Below, one piece after another: positions 9,419 to 19,543 of a stretch of DNA of 64,000 nt. The first letter of the stretch is position 1; each line of letters begins with the position of its first letter. The position numbers and the translations under genes were made by a program. Source of the stretch: Saccharomycopsis malanga (Eukaryota > Ascomycota > Saccharomycetes > Ascoideales > Saccharomycopsidaceae); the NCBI GenBank assembly GCA_004014935.1, contig CP025323.1:2170001-2234000 (forward strand). Reading direction: 5' to 3'. The notes under the pieces were generated by a model. The model saw only the letters and a list, made by a program, of their open reading frames with translations, had not been told where the DNA came from and did no database searches.

Positions 9419-12265
9419 ATGAATATAGCACCGGCGTCTTCAAAACCGGCCCAGATGCGTAGCATTTCTCCCGCGTCTAGTGCGCAGAAGAGACGCCAAA
9501 GTCAGAGTCCGGCAGAGGTTTCTAAAAAGAGGCAGAGCCAGAGCCCCACAGTGGTGAAAAGCGAAGAGAAAGGACATGTTCCACACAGCAGTGGGCACCG
9601 GCCAGTGACATCGTGCACACATTGTAGGCAGCACAAGATAAAGTGCAATGCGAGCGAAAACTATCCAAAGCCGTGCCAGCGATGCGAACGGATGGGGCTT
9701 GTTTGCGAGATTGATCCGCAATTCCGGCCGAAAAAGGGGAGCCAGATCCAGACGCTTCGCAACGATGTGGATGAATTGAAGGCGAAACTTGAGTTGTTAA
9801 GGCGAAATGAGCTGTTTATTGCCAAAGCTTTGTTGGCAAGACAAAGCGCGCCTGACAGTGAGCCGGTGGCCATGTCCAGATCAATGTCTGAGACGAATCA
9901 TAGGACATTTGGCCAGACGTTTCTGGGAAGGAATGGTGGGCCGGAAAATGCATTTGGGCCTGGAAAGAATTTTGGACCGGCCACTGCTTTTTCGCCAGAA
10001 AATACTTTTTCTTCTGGAAAATCGTTCGGCCAGGAAAATGCATTTGGGCCCGAAAAATCATTTGGGCCCGAAAAGACATTCGAGTCTATGGGGGGAAATA
10101 CATTTGAGCCAATTGTAGCAAAGACGTTTCTTAAAAGAGACAATCTTTTACTGGCTGGGTCCCCTGGAATGAATGACTCGTTGAATGACAGTCAACTGCC
10201 GTTGAATTCAAATAACCAGCTGCCGTTCCCAAATAATCAGCAGTTGGTCACGCCCAATATTAAAGAATTCATTTTAGGAAATGTTCGGCTACCATTATCA
10301 AAGGCCAATGAATTGCATGATCGATTTGTCAATGATTATCTACCCTTTCTACCTATTCTCACGTCAAACAGCGCAGTGGAATTGTACTCCCAGTCACAGC
10401 TTTTGTTCTGGACCGTGTGTTTGACAGCATGTTTGTCTGATCCAGAGCCGACATTGTACAACAAATTGGCAGCTCTTATCAAACAATTGGCAATTGAGAC
10501 TTGCTGGATCCGCACGCCTCGCTCAACACATATAGTACAGTCGCTTTTAATTCTCAGCTGCTGGCCGTTGCCGAATCAGAAGGTGCTTGACGATTGTTCG
10601 TATCGATTTGTGGGGCTTGCAAAAAACTTGGGTTTTCAGCTTGGATTACACCGTGGCAAGTTTATTAGCGAGTTCTCCCGCACTCAGGTAAGCCTAGTGA
10701 ATGCTGAGAAATGGCGCACCCGTACCTGGTTGTTGGTGTTTTTCAGCGAACAATTGTGGGCCAGCATTCTTGGTCTTCCTCCATGTATCCAAACAGATTA
10801 TCTAGTGGAAAATGCGCGGTTGGACCACAGCTTACCCAAAAATTTCCGCTGTCTTGTTTGTTTAGCCATATTTCAGTCAAAACTAGTCAACATTATGGGG
10901 TCTCTGGTAACGTCCCCAGATGGACTAATGACAGCAAAAAATCGGGCAGGTAGTTTGAACATCTTAATCAGAGAGTTAGAACGTCTTGTTTTCAAACTCC
11001 AGATCGACGACCCTATCACAGAAATGTATTATCTTTATGTTAAACTTCTTGTGTGTGCGTTTGCATTTCTCCCCGAAACGCCGCCGGAAGACCAAACAAA
11101 TTACGTAGCAAAAGGTTACCACGCAGCCACTCGTATTGTCACCATTTTCTCTCGATTGGTTGAGGTCAAACAGTTGAGCGAGTACCCGGTCTACGTCCGG
11201 CATAGCGTCACTTACGCTTGTTTCACGCTCTTCAAACTTCACCTTACCCCCTTGCTTCTCGATAAATATGTCGACAGCGCCCGCCAATCCATCGTCACTG
11301 TCCACCGCTTGTTCCGTAACATGTTGGCCGCATGGAAAGACGTCGACAACGACATTTCTAGAACAGCAAAGGTGTTGGAAAAACTCAACTACGTCATCCT
11401 CACCCAGCCAGGTATCTTTTTGGAAGGAGAAGGCATCATAAAGACCAACCGCAGTCATTTGGCTAACTCTTTGTTTTACGATTTGGTTTCCAGTATTCAT
11501 GAAGCTCGTAGAAGAAATCTTGCAAACAACATTACGAACGAAAATAGCGTTTCAGATGAAAATAATGTTTTGAATGATAATAATGTTTCAAACGATAATA
11601 ATGTTTCAAACGATAATAACATATCAAATAGTCCAAACAATAATTCGAATAACAACTTGAATAACATTCCTAATAACAATACAGATTCTCTTCCATTTGA
11701 AACTGCTCGAAAGTTGGTTCCTCTTCCCTTTTATAATCAGATTACTAGAGACAACTTCAAAACCATCAGCTCAACGTCACCCAACGGCACCACCATCACC
11801 ACCCTTGTCCCGACTCAGACAGCAATGTCCAATGCCCAAGCCGATGCCCTTGCCAATGGTTTACTGGGCCCCACCCAAATCAACGGTATCCCCTTGCCTC
11901 TTCTAGAAGCTACCGGCAGCATCAACTCTGCTAATCCCACTAAGAACACCACCCAGCCGTTGAACCAGTATGTCGACCAGCCCCTGGAACCACCGCTCTC
12001 TGGAAGAAACACTCCAAATGTAAGCTCTTTGTTCAACTACAAAGCCAATGTGTATAATAGCAAATTGCAGAACCCTGGTCTGTCTCCAGCGCCTGCGAAT
12101 CCTACAATTGGTGCTAACCCCAATAAAAATATCAATACCGTTGCAAATAGCACAGACGGCCCTAATTTGTTTGGCGATTTTCTTCAACAACAGTCTTCCA
12201 ACTGGACGGAAAACAACGACGACTTCCTTGGCTGGTTCGATGTCAATATGGCCCCCGAGTTTTAA
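9419..12265 (+). CDS. LEU3: LEU3-like Zn2Cys6 transcription factor
   Basis: 948 residues from the ATG at 9419. The Zn2Cys6 binuclear cluster is CX2CX6CX9CX2CX6C at Cys66, 69, 76, 86, 89 and 96, followed by a linker 'DPQFRPKKGSQIQTLR' and a heptad dimerisation helix. A fungal transcription-factor middle homology region spans about residues 300-640. An Asn-rich stretch (about 705-760) and a C-terminal acidic/aromatic 'DDFLGWFDVN' follow; the latter is typical of the Leu3 activation domain. Leu3 controls branched-chain amino-acid genes and is activated by alpha-isopropylmalate. The N-terminal segment about 160-225 contains degenerate FGPEN/GPEKSF repeats. The best alternative is another member of the same regulator subfamily. 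Confidence 0.65.
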   Translation: MNIAPASSKPAQMRSISPASSAQKRRQSQSPAEVSKKRQSQSPTVVKSEEKGHVPHSSGHRPVTSCTHCRQHKIKCNASENYPKPCQRCERMGLVCEIDPQFRPKKGSQIQTLRNDVDELKAKLELLRRNELFIAKALLARQSAPDSEPVAMSRSMSETNHRTFGQTFLGRNGGPENAFGPGKNFGPATAFSPENTFSSGKSFGQENAFGPEKSFGPEKTFESMGGNTFEPIVAKTFLKRDNLLLAGSPGMNDSLNDSQLPLNSNNQLPFPNNQQLVTPNIKEFILGNVRLPLSKANELHDRFVNDYLPFLPILTSNSAVELYSQSQLLFWTVCLTACLSDPEPTLYNKLAALIKQLAIETCWIRTPRSTHIVQSLLILSCWPLPNQKVLDDCSYRFVGLAKNLGFQLGLHRGKFISEFSRTQVSLVNAEKWRTRTWLLVFFSEQLWASILGLPPCIQTDYLVENARLDHSLPKNFRCLVCLAIFQSKLVNIMGSLVTSPDGLMTAKNRAGSLNILIRELERLVFKLQIDDPITEMYYLYVKLLVCAFAFLPETPPEDQTNYVAKGYHAATRIVTIFSRLVEVKQLSEYPVYVRHSVTYACFTLFKLHLTPLLLDKYVDSARQSIVTVHRLFRNMLAAWKDVDNDISRTAKVLEKLNYVILTQPGIFLEGEGIIKTNRSHLANSLFYDLVSSIHEARRRNLANNITNENSVSDENNVLNDNNVSNDNNVSNDNNISNSPNNNSNNNLNNIPNNNTDSLPFETARKLVPLPFYNQITRDNFKTISSTSPNGTTITTLVPTQTAMSNAQADALANGLLGPTQINGIPLPLLEATGSINSANPTKNTTQPLNQYVDQPLEPPLSGRNTPNVSSLFNYKANVYNSKLQNPGLSPAPANPTIGANPNKNINTVANSTDGPNLFGDFLQQQSSNWTENNDDFLGWFDVNMAPEF
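9935..10080 (+). repeat. Degenerate in-frame repeats inside the LEU3-like gene
   Basis: Irregular 15- and 24-bp units related to 'GAAAATGCATTTGGGCC' and 'GAAAAATCATTTGGGCC' encode FGPE-, ENAF- and EKSF-type motifs just after the DNA-binding and dimerisation regions. Confidence 0.6.
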
Positions 12266-13313
12266 TCCTTTCTTTTCTACTTTTGTATTTTAGTGTATTA
12301 TGTAATTGTTAGACATTAGTTTTTGTTTTTGTTTTTTTTTTGTTTTTTTTTTTCTGCTCATGGCGTTTTAATGCATTTGTTGATAGCTATATTAATTTGT
12401 CGTAGCGTAATATATTTCAATTATGTATTACCAGGGACACTATAATGTTCTTTGGCTAATCTGTGTGATTCCCAACAGATATCTGTATTTTTCAAATAAA
12501 TACATTATGAGTATGATGGTATATTCAAAGAGAGTCTTATGTTATATATAAACATAGCGCTAGGATCTAGTTGGACATAACAAGTGACAGCAAATATAAA
12601 CATTCTTATTATAAGTGTTCACCGGAAGCTTAGAGCCAATTTCACAGAACAAAACATGTAGAGATTTTTGAAATATTGTTTGAAACAGGCGTATTAAAGT
12701 ATACAGCTCAAAAATTATAACTACCGTAAAAAGGTTATTGACAGGTTTCCATTGATACGGTTTTAATGTTGTTGGCAGAGCAAAAAAAGAAAAAATGAAC
12801 AAGAAATTAATTCAAACAAGGCTCTGGAGAATTGAGGGCATCTGGACTGAACAAATAATATCGATGGGAAAAAAAAGTACAATCTGTAGTTTGATTATAA
12901 ACTGGCTCAATATCAATATTCAATAGCACTCTGAAGAACATAATAAACTAAAAAAAGCATATTATACATCATAGTATGGCACGTTGTTTTGAGTATACTT
13001 GATAATAATGTCAATTAAATGCACTGTGCTCACCGCATTACTTGTTAAAACTTTCTTTGAGTTTATTCTAAACTGTGTTTCTATGTAAACTTGATACTTG
13101 AAAAAATAACTTACAAAAATTTAAACTAGAAAATGGATATCAACCTATTAAAAAACATATAGCTATTTATTAGCGTGCCAGAGAAAATAATGTTATGAGA
13201 AAAAGAGTCAACCGCTCAAACAAGAGAATGCTAACCATGATGCAGAATGTTACAATGGGGGACCATAGAGGGCCAATGGGAGATTATTTAAAAAGACAAG
13301 AGAAAAAAACCGG
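12266..13313. other. Intergenic between convergent genes
   Basis: About 1 kb of AT-rich DNA between the LEU3-like stop and the ceramide synthase stop. T-rich runs lie at 12320-12352. No gene or R1-R3 copy was recognised. Confidence 0.5.
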
Positions 13314-14510
13314 TTATTTTTCAGTAGTTTCGACCAACTTTTCATTCTGTTTGGATTCAGAAGTATGGTCTTTGTCGGCTTTTGAATCTATGGTTTCGTC
13401 ATCTTCACTATCGCTTCTAATATCTTCGGCATTCGCGCCAGTTAAAATTTTGTACAACACTTTGAGGATCATGAACATCCAAAGCAAGGTGATCAATTGC
13501 AAGCCTCCGAGCAACGACAAAAAGGTATTGATGAGGGTATCGGAGACTATTAACTGGCCATTACCGGATGGACTACGAGAAGTAGGAAGCAAATGATGAA
13601 TCTTGCTATAGGTGAAATAGCACAAATAATTGTAGAAACCGTGTCTGAGGGCAATCCAACTGAAAAAAAAGATCAAGAATACAAAGTCACACGCTTTGGT
13701 GAAACCACAATATTTCAAGACTTTGGCTAGACAAAGCCAGATGTCTACAAAATCCATGATGACCAAAATGACGTTGCCGACTCGGATGAACCGATGATAA
13801 TAGGAAAGAACGATTAACAGAATGGTGATGATGTGGTGAGCAAACATCTGATGATAATCTTTTCTTTTCTTTTCAATGTGAAGAGTGAAAAGCTGGGAAG
13901 CCCAGTTGGCTAGTTCAATAAGATAATATGCTTTACTTTCGTGAGACATTGGATGAGGATAACCAAAATACAAGTTTTCAATATTGTTGAAATAATTTGA
14001 ATTATAGAATAGTTTAAATCCCCATATGAATGACGAGGTATACTGGACAAATCCCCATCCTTGTTCTGCAAATCTTTGTTTGGCGTTTTTTCCTTTGATA
14101 TTAAGGATTTTGGAACAAAACGGTTTAGAAATTACGTTCATGAAAAAGATTCTGACAAAGATTATCACTATAATCCCCATGAATACAAAATAACCATCGT
14201 CTACACTAAGATCGAACAAATCTCCAGACTTGTCGAGTTTTCCCTGGAGAATGAAAAACTTTTTCCCCCATTCATGGGTTCCCGGGAGAAAATAAAGCGT
14301 CTGAAGTATCAATATTATAAATAACGAAAACTGCAATTGAAGCTTGTCAATAACAGCTAAAAACGCATATCTGTCGTCTTTGATGTTGATATGAGAACCT
14401 CTGGAACCGGAATTTTTGGTAGTATAACCTTTGGAACATTTAGAGCCTTTTATATCAGAACATTTAGAATGTTTAGTGGAACCTTTGGGATCTTTTGAAG
14501 AATTAGCCAT
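13314..14510 (-). CDS. LAG1: Ceramide synthase, LAG1/LAC1 family (TLC domain)
   Basis: 398 residues from the ATG at 14510. Upstream in-frame codons are open but contain no ATG. A TLC domain covers roughly residues 130-350. The Lag1 motif carries the adjacent catalytic histidines in 'FAHHIITILLIVLSY', and 'NVILVIMDFVDIWLCLAK' supplies the conserved acidic residues. 'WFFSW' is replaced by 'FFFSWIALRHGFY'. The enzyme joins acyl-CoA to phytosphingosine or dihydrosphingosine in the ER membrane. The N-terminus is Ser/Lys/Gly-rich and cytosolic in the family; the C-terminus is acidic, which in yeast is needed for the Lip1 and phosphorylation-linked control. LAG1 and LAC1 cannot be told apart here. 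Confidence 0.82.
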   Translation of the reverse strand: MANSSKDPKGSTKHSKCSDIKGSKCSKGYTTKNSGSRGSHINIKDDRYAFLAVIDKLQLQFSLFIILILQTLYFLPGTHEWGKKFFILQGKLDKSGDLFDLSVDDGYFVFMGIIVIIFVRIFFMNVISKPFCSKILNIKGKNAKQRFAEQGWGFVQYTSSFIWGFKLFYNSNYFNNIENLYFGYPHPMSHESKAYYLIELANWASQLFTLHIEKKRKDYHQMFAHHIITILLIVLSYYHRFIRVGNVILVIMDFVDIWLCLAKVLKYCGFTKACDFVFLIFFFSWIALRHGFYNYLCYFTYSKIHHLLPTSRSPSGNGQLIVSDTLINTFLSLLGGLQLITLLWMFMILKVLYKILTGANAEDIRSDSEDDETIDSKADKDHTSESKQNEKLVETTEK

Positions 14511-14964
14511 TATAAAAAAAATGATGAATATTGCCAAGCAGCTTGAAAATTGGCTTGATGTCCCCAAATGCTTTAACAAAACGAATGTAAGCAAACCACT
14601 AGATAGCGAATGAATGGAGTATTATCAAGACGTGTTATTTATAATATTTGTTGATCTGAGTCGAAGATTGTTATTATGATGTACTTGACAGAAAAACAGG
14701 CGAAATTTTCATGAAAAAGTTGAGCGCACGTGGCTTATTAGGATAGCAGATGTTGGGACTTGTAGGGTGTTTCGAATGGTCTATTGCAGGGGCTATGTGG
14801 AAGATATATATATATATATATTGAGTGACTATGAAGAAATTGATTTGAACGTTGCCAATTGATGAATCTATTTTGATTTAAAATTATTTAAGCTTGTTCT
14901 TACCAATAGTGTCCTTATTGTTCTTAAAAAAAAATATGATGATGTACTTAATAAATCTGTTATG
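14511..14964. other. Ceramide synthase upstream region
   Basis: AT-rich promoter side, with a (TA)n run at about 14803-14821 and a GCACGTGG at about 14726. No gene seen. Confidence 0.45.
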
Positions 14965-15320
14965 TAATATTAATATGGATTTGTATTGAAGGGAAAATGG
15001 GTAAAAAGCAACTGACTATATAAAAGGATAAAAAAGTCTAATAAAAGAGGAAATCGATTTTTAAATAGTGCATAAGAACAGTGACATGACTGAAAGGGTA
15101 ATCAAAGGCTGTAGATCACTGTGTAGACTCTTAAACATGATGAAAATAGAAAATTCCAATGGCTTGAGTGCTGTCTGATATTTAGCCAATAAAAATTAGT
15201 AAAAAAAATGGGGAGATTCAAGAGGAGGACTGCAAAAAGAGCAAAACATTGATTAATGAGGTTAAAGATATCCATAGGACTAGGAGCATGTAGGAGTTTA
15301 CCGCCAATGATACTATTATC
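14965..15320 (-). mobile_element. R3 dispersed repeat
   Basis: On the minus strand it reads from 'GTATCATTGGCGGTAAACTC' (15310s) through 'GAGTCTACACAGTG' (15120s) to 'TATATAGTCAGTTGC' and 'CCCTTCAATACAAATCC' (14970s). It matches the copy at 48602..48903 over about 300 bp, and parts of 41735..41935, 48300..48405 and 63075..63350. There is no visible coding frame and no tRNA-like head. Confidence 0.62.
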
Positions 15321-15770
15321 AATAATATTATTATCTTGTTAATAAGGAACTGTAAAGCATTTTTGATGTTGCTTTTTGTTTTCGACTACCCATATACTAT
15401 TTATTGTATTTCCCTTCAAATTCTTACTGGCGCCATGTAAGTTTATAAATCAATGGATCATGTCGTACCATTTCATTTCTGCCCATTTTACTACGCATAC
15501 TTTCGGTTATGCTGTATTTTATTCTATTTAGCCATGGGTTGTGTAGCTATTATTAAAGAATGGAATCAGAATATCATGAATTCATACAAGAGATACATTT
15601 GATCTTTGAGGAGAAGCTCCCATCGCAAAGCATTTATAGATGTTTTAATGTCATTATAATATTCTGATGAGCTAGTTGCAAAAAAGACAAAAAATTTCTG
15701 ACATCCAATTTCTATACATTTCAATCAAATGATCATAAATACAACTAGCAATATATATACTCCAATTTTT
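15321..15770. other. Intergenic 3' of the AVT7-like gene
   Basis: AT-rich DNA with no gene or repeat copy recognised. Confidence 0.45.
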
Positions 15771-17114
15771 TTAACCGTACAAAAGAGTAGCTGAAACACA
15801 CAAGACCATTACTATCATACCCCAGACAGACAATGCCAAGGCAAGGTATTTGACCAATCTGTCTGATTTGTAACTGTTAAGGGACTCATCATTTCCAAGT
15901 AATTTGTAGCCGAACAAGCCAGGAAGGATGAAAGATATAGCAGTTGAACCTGTAGCGCCTACCAATGACAAAACCAAGGCAAAGGAGCTTACGCTCAAAG
16001 CAATTATGTAAGAAAGAATGATGATGGTGGTGGTTAAGATTACAAATGTCTTATTAGAGAAAGGGACAATCACAGGTTTGACAGGATGATTTTCCGTATC
16101 ACCAATAGAGCCAACGGTGGCACTATTAATCAAAGGAGTCACTTCGGTGTCAACCACTGGCGAACAGGTCTTCTGTTCACCTTCAACAAGAGTTTCAAAA
16201 AAATAGACAATATTGTTAGCGCTTAAACGACAAGGATGGAACATTAGTGGTAAAGAGAGAATCACCATAAATATCATAGCGTATCTTCCTATAAGGTTGA
16301 CAGTGGCATTATCGTACATTAGGATTACATTACCCTCAACGTTTGTTCCAAAGGTCAAATAGCCAGCCAACCCTATTATAATGAAAAGAGCTACCGATCC
16401 GGCAATGGTGATGGTAATTATATACAAAAGGTTTTTGGGCGACTTGTCTTTGCTTTCGTTGATGATAGAATACATGTTTTGATGGCCAGTGAAAGCAAAC
16501 ACAATGATGGAAAAAGTGGACAACATGGAACTGAGACTCAAAGGTTTGAACACACTGACGGTACCCTTAAGATCACCAGGAATGTCACCTACAACGAAAT
16601 GAATAACAACCAATAGAAACAAGTATACTATGGCCGCCAATCCAAGAATCGAAGTGTATTTCAACGAATCAAGGTTCTTCAAATAACACAAGGGCACTAC
16701 AATAACCGCACTAGTCAATATAGCCTCTGTTCTATTAAACTTGTCCGACTTGATCAAGTCTGGAAGCAAATCGCCTACAATCACCAAATACGACACGCAG
16801 CATCCAAAACACTGCAAAAAGATGCCCAAATCAAATATCAACGAAAGCTTTGGATATGTGATGGAACATATGCCAAAGAAAGTCGCATGTCCACTGGGTA
16901 AATACTTGGAACTCCGACATTGCAAGTAAAGACCAAAACACGACGTAAGACCTGCTAAGATCACTATCAATACACCAAAAAATATCCCATCTGCTCTAAA
17001 CGCATAGGGGATTGCAAGCATCCCTGCACCAACAATTGTCTTACTCAAGTTTGCAATGGAAGAGCCTGTTGATGCCAAGGAAACTGCCTGAATAGCATCG
17101 CTATTATCAGTCAT
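15771..17114 (-). CDS. AVT7: Vacuolar amino-acid transporter, AVT5/6/7 group, closest to AVT7
   Basis: 447 residues, about eleven transmembrane segments, in the amino acid/auxin permease (AAAP, SLC36/38-like) family. The N-terminal 'NLSKTIVGAGMLAIPYAF' is the family signature in TM1. 'IFDLGIFLQCFGCCVSYLVIVGDLLPDL' and 'CYLKNLDSLKYTSILGL' are characteristic of the AVT5-7 branch. These proteins move amino acids across the vacuolar membrane, in S. cerevisiae mainly outward. The loop between TM8 and TM9 (about residues 310-350) is hydrophilic and carries 'TEVTPLI'. It is transcribed divergently from RPL43 over a 610-bp spacer. AVT6 is the main alternative. Confidence 0.75.
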   Translation of the reverse strand: MTDNSDAIQAVSLASTGSSIANLSKTIVGAGMLAIPYAFRADGIFFGVLIVILAGLTSCFGLYLQCRSSKYLPSGHATFFGICSITYPKLSLIFDLGIFLQCFGCCVSYLVIVGDLLPDLIKSDKFNRTEAILTSAVIVVPLCYLKNLDSLKYTSILGLAAIVYLFLLVVIHFVVGDIPGDLKGTVSVFKPLSLSSMLSTFSIIVFAFTGHQNMYSIINESKDKSPKNLLYIITITIAGSVALFIIIGLAGYLTFGTNVEGNVILMYDNATVNLIGRYAMIFMVILSLPLMFHPCRLSANNIVYFFETLVEGEQKTCSPVVDTEVTPLINSATVGSIGDTENHPVKPVIVPFSNKTFVILTTTIIILSYIIALSVSSFALVLSLVGATGSTAISFILPGLFGYKLLGNDESLNSYKSDRLVKYLALALSVWGMIVMVLCVSATLLYG

Positions 17115-17461
17115 TATTACGTTGTCACCGGTTTCCGTTTTGTTTAAAAAACAGCTGCACTTATCTTAGAGTCCAACCGCACCAAATCAAAACCTCAGCA
17201 AATAACTTCAATATCACCAATGACTCTACAAAAAATCAATTGCCCACTAGTTCGACAAATCAGGCAAAGAAAACATCCCCGCGGAATCTTGTCCTACTAG
17301 TGTGGCTCCGTGCTCTTCTTTGCTATATAAGGCATGCATACATTCCCTCCCTTCCTGTATCGTAGTGCATCCACCTGCGTTCACAGGCTCGTGGCTCGTG
17401 GCTCCTGCATATGTCAGCATAATCATACCTATTTCTTAGCCCTGAGAAAATCTAAACCTGT

Positions 17462-17519
17462 CACGTGCTATAGAGTAGGGCTATAATTAACACAGTCATA
17501 TTTCATATGACAGCCCTAT
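17462..17519. promoter_or_regulatory. Ribosomal-protein promoter elements: CACGTG plus inverted Tbf1-like pair
   Basis: CACGTG lies at 17462..17467, TAGGGCTAT at 17476..17484 and AGCCCTAT at 17512..17519, 205-265 bp before RPL43. Tbf1 and Cbf1 sites together control ribosomal-protein genes in Candida-type yeasts (established there). Their use here is inferred from motif pairing and position. Confidence 0.45.
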
Positions 17520-17724
17520 TACCCTCCCGCAAGTCTGGAAAACGACTGGAAAACTGTAGGCGGCTCTCATACTGAGTAAGTATCCCAGCTAGGCGGGCTT
17601 CGTTGCACAGCTTAGTGAAACTTTTCACCTTTTTTTTTCAATATATCCAAAAAAGAAGAATATACGTTTATCTTGGAGAGCTCTTCTTTTTGATATCAAC
17701 AGCAATAAAGAATAATCATAAAAA

Positions 17725-18353
17725 ATGTATGTACAGAACAGACTGGTGTATCATTCATAGCAAAAGAACTGTACCTGATCATGTTATTGGATAGGAATCA
17801 TCAATTATCATCAATTGCAATAGCAAAGTAGAAATTCAACCTGAGCCAACTAAAGTTTGTCAAATGGTAAAATAGTTTAACTCAATATCCGATCATCAAA
17901 GTGTACAACAGTTTGCACTATTAAATCAAATATCAACTTAAACTTTTTGCCTAAATTTCCCATCAAAAGAATCACAATGATAGTTACAAAATGACTACTT
18001 GAAATTCAAAGCTCATTTGAGTGTTTATGCTACACCATCAACCATCTACTATAAACATAATACTAACCCATTATAGGTCTAAGAGAACTAAGAAGGTTGG
18101 AATCACTGGTAAATACGGTGTCCGTTACGGTTCTTCCTTGAGAAGACAAACCAAGAAGTTGGAAATTCAACAACACTCTAAATACGACTGTACCTTCTGT
18201 GGTAAGAGAACTGTTGCTAGAGGTGCTGCTGGTATCTGGACTTGCAAGAGCTGTAACAAGACTACTGCTGGTGGTGCTTACACTGTCTCTACTGCTGCTG
18301 CTTTCACCGTCAGATCTACCATCAGACGTCTCAGAGAAATTGCTGAAGCTTAA
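17725..18353 (+). CDS. RPL43: 60S ribosomal protein L43 (eL43), two exons, first exon 2 nt
   Basis: Exon 1 is only the 'AT' of the start codon (17725..17726). The intron is 17727..18076 with donor GTATGT, branch point TACTAAC at 18061..18067 and acceptor TATAG. Exon 2 is 18077..18353 and begins with the G of ATG. The product has 92 residues and starts MSKRTKKVG, matching the family length exactly. The zinc-ribbon cysteines are in 'CTFCGKRT' and 'CKSCNKT'. The protein is part of the large ribosomal subunit. The same 2-nt first exon is known for S. cerevisiae RPL43A. The 350-nt intron has no recognised snoRNA. Confidence 0.93.
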
Positions 18354-19543
18354 TCTCATCGTCCATATTTCATGATAAATTTTTATGATGTGTAATAGTT
18401 AAATGCAGTTTTATTTTTTAAAATTTCTTGGGGTTCCCTTAGTGTAGACAATCAAGTGTATGTTTAGGCGATTTATATATTTAGTCTATTGATGTTTTGC
18501 AATGGAAACATGCTATGTAGTTGACTATTATCTTAAGCAATTCGTTGTATTGAGTATTAAATGTAAATGTAATAGTATTCTCGGTAATTCGCTTTTTGTA
18601 TTGGGTAATTTTGAGAGCTACAATTGATCAAAATTGATAAGCGTCTAGCACTTATTGGAAAAAGTTCTTACCCACAAAAGAATGATAACCGGCTTGTATA
18701 GACAGAATTTTGGAGAATAATTTCAAAACGCTATTGTCAGAACATCTGCTCATAATTTGGAAAATGCTGTGAAAATACAGACTTTGGTGTATCTTGAAAT
18801 ATTATATTTCATAAATACATGTGAATTTGCTTGCTAAAAAAGAATCTCGGCTATCCATCCATTTGCAAGAAATTCAGAAATACAGGAAAATTTCCTGTTA
18901 CTGTAAAAAATCAAATCAAATAAGAAACTCCTCTATAAAACTATAAAATATCAAAATATCCTGATCTGGAATCGAGCCGTTGGTTGTCAACTCTTGGCGA
19001 ATCAAACCAGTGCTCATAAATTGGCCAATTCAGCCAACCAATATTGGAGATAGCTATTATTGCAAGTATATAGGGAAAAGGACTATATACTTATGAGGTA
19101 ATATATACTTGTTTGATATTCAAATAAGAAGCGATTACACGCTCGAAAAATCGCCATGATTTAATATTTTATTATTGTCATATCTCCTTTAATAAATCTA
19201 TTCAAGTACAAACCCGAAGAGATGGGCTATTGGCTGGAGTGTATGTGCTCTCCTCACACTGCAAGCTAATGTCTTGTCGCATAGTGTGTATATATTCAAC
19301 TAGAGGGCATATTTTGATCGGTTACAGTTTATGTCATTACTCTTTTTCTAAATATACGTAAGTAAGCATCAGGGAATATATGTATGTATCTGAAAACGAA
19401 AAAGGTTTGCCCTTAAAATAAGGGCAAGAATTGATTGTTGGCGTACTATCAATCCTGGCTTTATAAAATATAAAATAAAACAAAATAAAAAAAGCCAAGC
19501 CCTCCACATTGGCTATAATAAAGCACCCACCCACCTCTATAAA
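18354..19543. other. Intergenic between convergent RPL43 and mannosyltransferase genes
   Basis: About 1.2 kb of AT-rich DNA. No gene or clear R1-R3 copy was seen. Confidence 0.5.

Noticed and set aside
10976-11679. Antisense frames of 60-174 codons under the LEU3-like gene
   Set aside because: Shadows of the sense coding sequence; no family features.
13195-13596. 133-codon plus-strand frame at the 3' end of the ceramide synthase gene
   Set aside because: Overlaps conserved TLC-domain coding on the minus strand; no independent support.
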